This document shows, one piece after another, positions 62,739 through 64,000 of a stretch of DNA of 64,000 nucleotides. The translations under genes were made by a program, and so were the position numbers. The notes under the pieces are model-generated. The model was not told where the DNA came from and did not search any database. It saw only the letters and a list, made by a program, of their open reading frames with translations. This DNA is from CAVZBW01 sp963778465 (GTDB lineage Bacteria > Actinomycetota > Acidimicrobiia > Acidimicrobiales > RAAP-2), in the NCBI GenBank assembly GCA_963778465.1, contig CAVZUK010000003.1, forward strand, positions 124,001 to 188,000. Direction: 5' to 3'. How positions within the stretch are numbered: position 1 is the stretch's first letter; every line of letters begins with the position of its first letter.

Positions 62739-63631
62739 ATGGGAAGTCCGCTGTTGCTGGTGCTCAGCGCCCTGGCGACGGTCGGTGCATTGAGCGGGCC
62801 GGCAGGAGCGGCGGCGAGCCGCCGGCGGGATATCTGCGCTCACCGAGTTTAGTCGCTGGTCAGACGACTCCCATCCTTGGCTCGGGATGGAAGCCGGGCA
62901 CCAGGCTCCAGGCCGCGTGGTGTGGAGGAAACGCCGTCAACGGTCTGAGCGATTGCGACCTGGCGTCAACGCAGACCGTCGTCGCCCAATCCACCGGAAG
63001 CATTTGGCAGCCGACCGCCTTCCAGTTGCCGGCCCAACCCTGCCCGTGTGTCGTCCTGGTCACGGGGCCCAACAGCGGGACCGTCAACAAGATCCCTGTG
63101 ACGGTGATCGGCACGCCCACCGGTCCGATACCTCCCGTGTCGACAGTGGCGGATCTCCGAGTGCAAAGCGTCCGGGTCACTGGCGGCCTGACTCTCGCCT
63201 CGGCCTTTGGTGGGGCCACGGAGCGGACGGTCTCCGTGGAGATCTACAACCCGGGCAATGCTGCGGTCACGCCCGTGCTAACGGGTCGGTGGGGCAGAGG
63301 AAGTAATCCCCAGAACGTGATCGCCATGGCCAAGGCGCTTCCGGTCCAACCGGGTCGGACGGAAGAGATGCGAACAAACTTCACGCTCAGCCCATTGTCG
63401 GTGGGGGAATACACCGTCAGAGTGGAAATGGAACAACTGAGCTCCTCCCAACGCACGCCGTCGTTCAGCACTACGACTGCAAACTGGCCCATGGGCCTCT
63501 TTGCCATCGGCTTGCTCATAGCCTTGGCTATCCTCGCCGGAATAGCCGTGGCGGTGCGAGTGGTGGTGCGGCGAATCCAGGAAGAAGACTCCGATGACTC
63601 TGCGAGGCCGCAGGTTCCGACAAGCGTCTGA
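62739..63631 (+). CDS. secreted membrane-anchored protein of the WxL locus, frameshifted
   Basis: ATG 62739 opens a signal peptide (GSPLLLVLSALATVGALSGP) that stops after about 38 codons. In the neighbouring frame the mature part runs from about 62830 (LVAGQTTPILGSGWKPGTRL) to 63631, with VRVTGGLTLASAFGGATERTVSVEIYNPGNAAV and a C-terminal helix (FAIGLLIALAILAGIAVAV) plus RRIQEEDSDD tail. Two frames therefore make one protein. As read literally the body is fused to the end of the DUF916-like gene. It looks like a second WxLIP-like or anchor protein; function unknown. Confidence 0.6.
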
Positions 63632-63644
63632 TCCGATCGTCGAG

Positions 63645-64000
63645 CTATTGCTCTGATTGGACCTTCTGGGTGGCGGTTTTTGCCACTTGCTGGGCAGTTG
63701 CGGCGGTGTCGAAGCCTGTACCCGTGGCGATCACGGACAGAATGCCACCTCCGACGGAGACTATGTAGGTGCTCCCACCGTTCAACGAGTACGCAGCGTC
63801 ACCAAGATTCGGCACACGGTGGACACCCTGGATTCCCTTCGTCCGCTTCGTGATGTAGGAGGAGGGCGTCTCGTTGACATACGCCAATTGCGACTGGGTG
63901 TAATAACTCACAGTGACGGCGTTTGGAGACGTGCCTCCGGTCCCCGGCGGGCCCACCGTGTAGACACAGTTTGTGGCGCCCTTCGGATAGAGCACGGAGA
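63645..64000 (-). CDS. partial gene, DUF3558-like or similar small secreted protein
   Basis: A leftward frame ends at 63645 and runs past the window edge at 64000; about 118 codons are visible. CVYTVGPPGTGG, AVTVSYYTQSQLAYV, VPNLGDAAYSLNGGSTYIV and the closing helix ATAQQVAKTATQKVQ resemble the C-terminal part of small lipoproteins such as DUF3558. The N-terminus is missing, so the signal peptide cannot be judged. It converges with the preceding gene with 13 bases between stops. Confidence 0.5.
   Translation of the reverse strand, partial: SVLYPKGATNCVYTVGPPGTGGTSPNAVTVSYYTQSQLAYVNETPSSYITKRTKGIQGVHRVPNLGDAAYSLNGGSTYIVSVGGGILSVIATGTGFDTAATAQQVAKTATQKVQSEQ

Noticed and set aside
62363..63631. 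One long protein from a Met at 62363
   Set aside because: It fuses the end of the DUF916-like gene, after a frame slip, to the body of the next gene; a separate signal peptide at 62739 shows two genes.

Overview
The window is high-GC DNA with the gene order of an actinobacterial replication origin. It carries dnaA, dnaN, recF, a DUF721 gene, gyrB and gyrA running rightward from about 37.8 kb. Leftward from the same point run rpmH, rnpA, yidD, yidC, jag, rsmG, parA and parB. The order on the left arm (rpsF-ssb-rpsR-rplI-dnaB, DUF5318, PadR plus inositol-phosphate synthase, cca, DUF6049, murJ, trxB, trxA, CwlM-like, parB, parA) resembles the Mycobacterium tuberculosis origin region. Codon use is strongly GC3, and no mycolate or mycobacterial marker genes are seen. 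An Acidimicrobiia-like or other deep actinobacterial lineage is the best guess, but this is inference.

Layout: 0-11.5 kb is a mixed metabolic and transport block: a partial AttH-like gene, GNAT, O-methyltransferase, a circularly permuted AlkP-fold phosphodiesterase, aquaporin, a tandem Lrp regulator divergent from an MFS exporter, a Tat-exported FAD oxidase and a secreted alpha/beta hydrolase. 11.5-18.4 kb holds the dnaB/ribosomal-protein cluster, panB and ino1. 18.4-27.5 kb holds cca, envelope genes and the thioredoxin system. 27.8-37.5 kb holds parAB, parS sites, an accessory insert (TmrB-like kinase, CYTH protein, streptomycin-kinase-like protein), rsmG, jag, yidC, yidD, rnpA and rpmH. 37.5-46.8 kb is the origin and the dnaA-gyrA run. 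46.8-58.4 kb holds a RodZ-like protein, signal peptidase I, a solitary TnpB, peroxiredoxin, an LCP ligase, an amidohydrolase, a GH18-like protein and a metallopeptidase. 58.4-64 kb is a surface-protein locus: an orphan LuxR-type regulator, a 505-bp leader with two dyads, a WxL-like secreted protein, a DUF916-like (WxLIP) gene broken in several frames, another secreted membrane-anchored protein and a partial small gene.

A recurring feature is single-base frame disruption in genes expected to be intact: ssb, rpsR, trxB, rsmG, the LCP gene, a DUF2510 gene and the WxL-locus genes. In most cases one extra base restores the family-typical protein when removed. Several disrupted genes are essential or nearly so, and several shifts lie in GC runs, so consensus errors are the simplest explanation, although decay of the DUF916 gene cannot be excluded. 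No tRNA, rRNA or CRISPR array was recognised.
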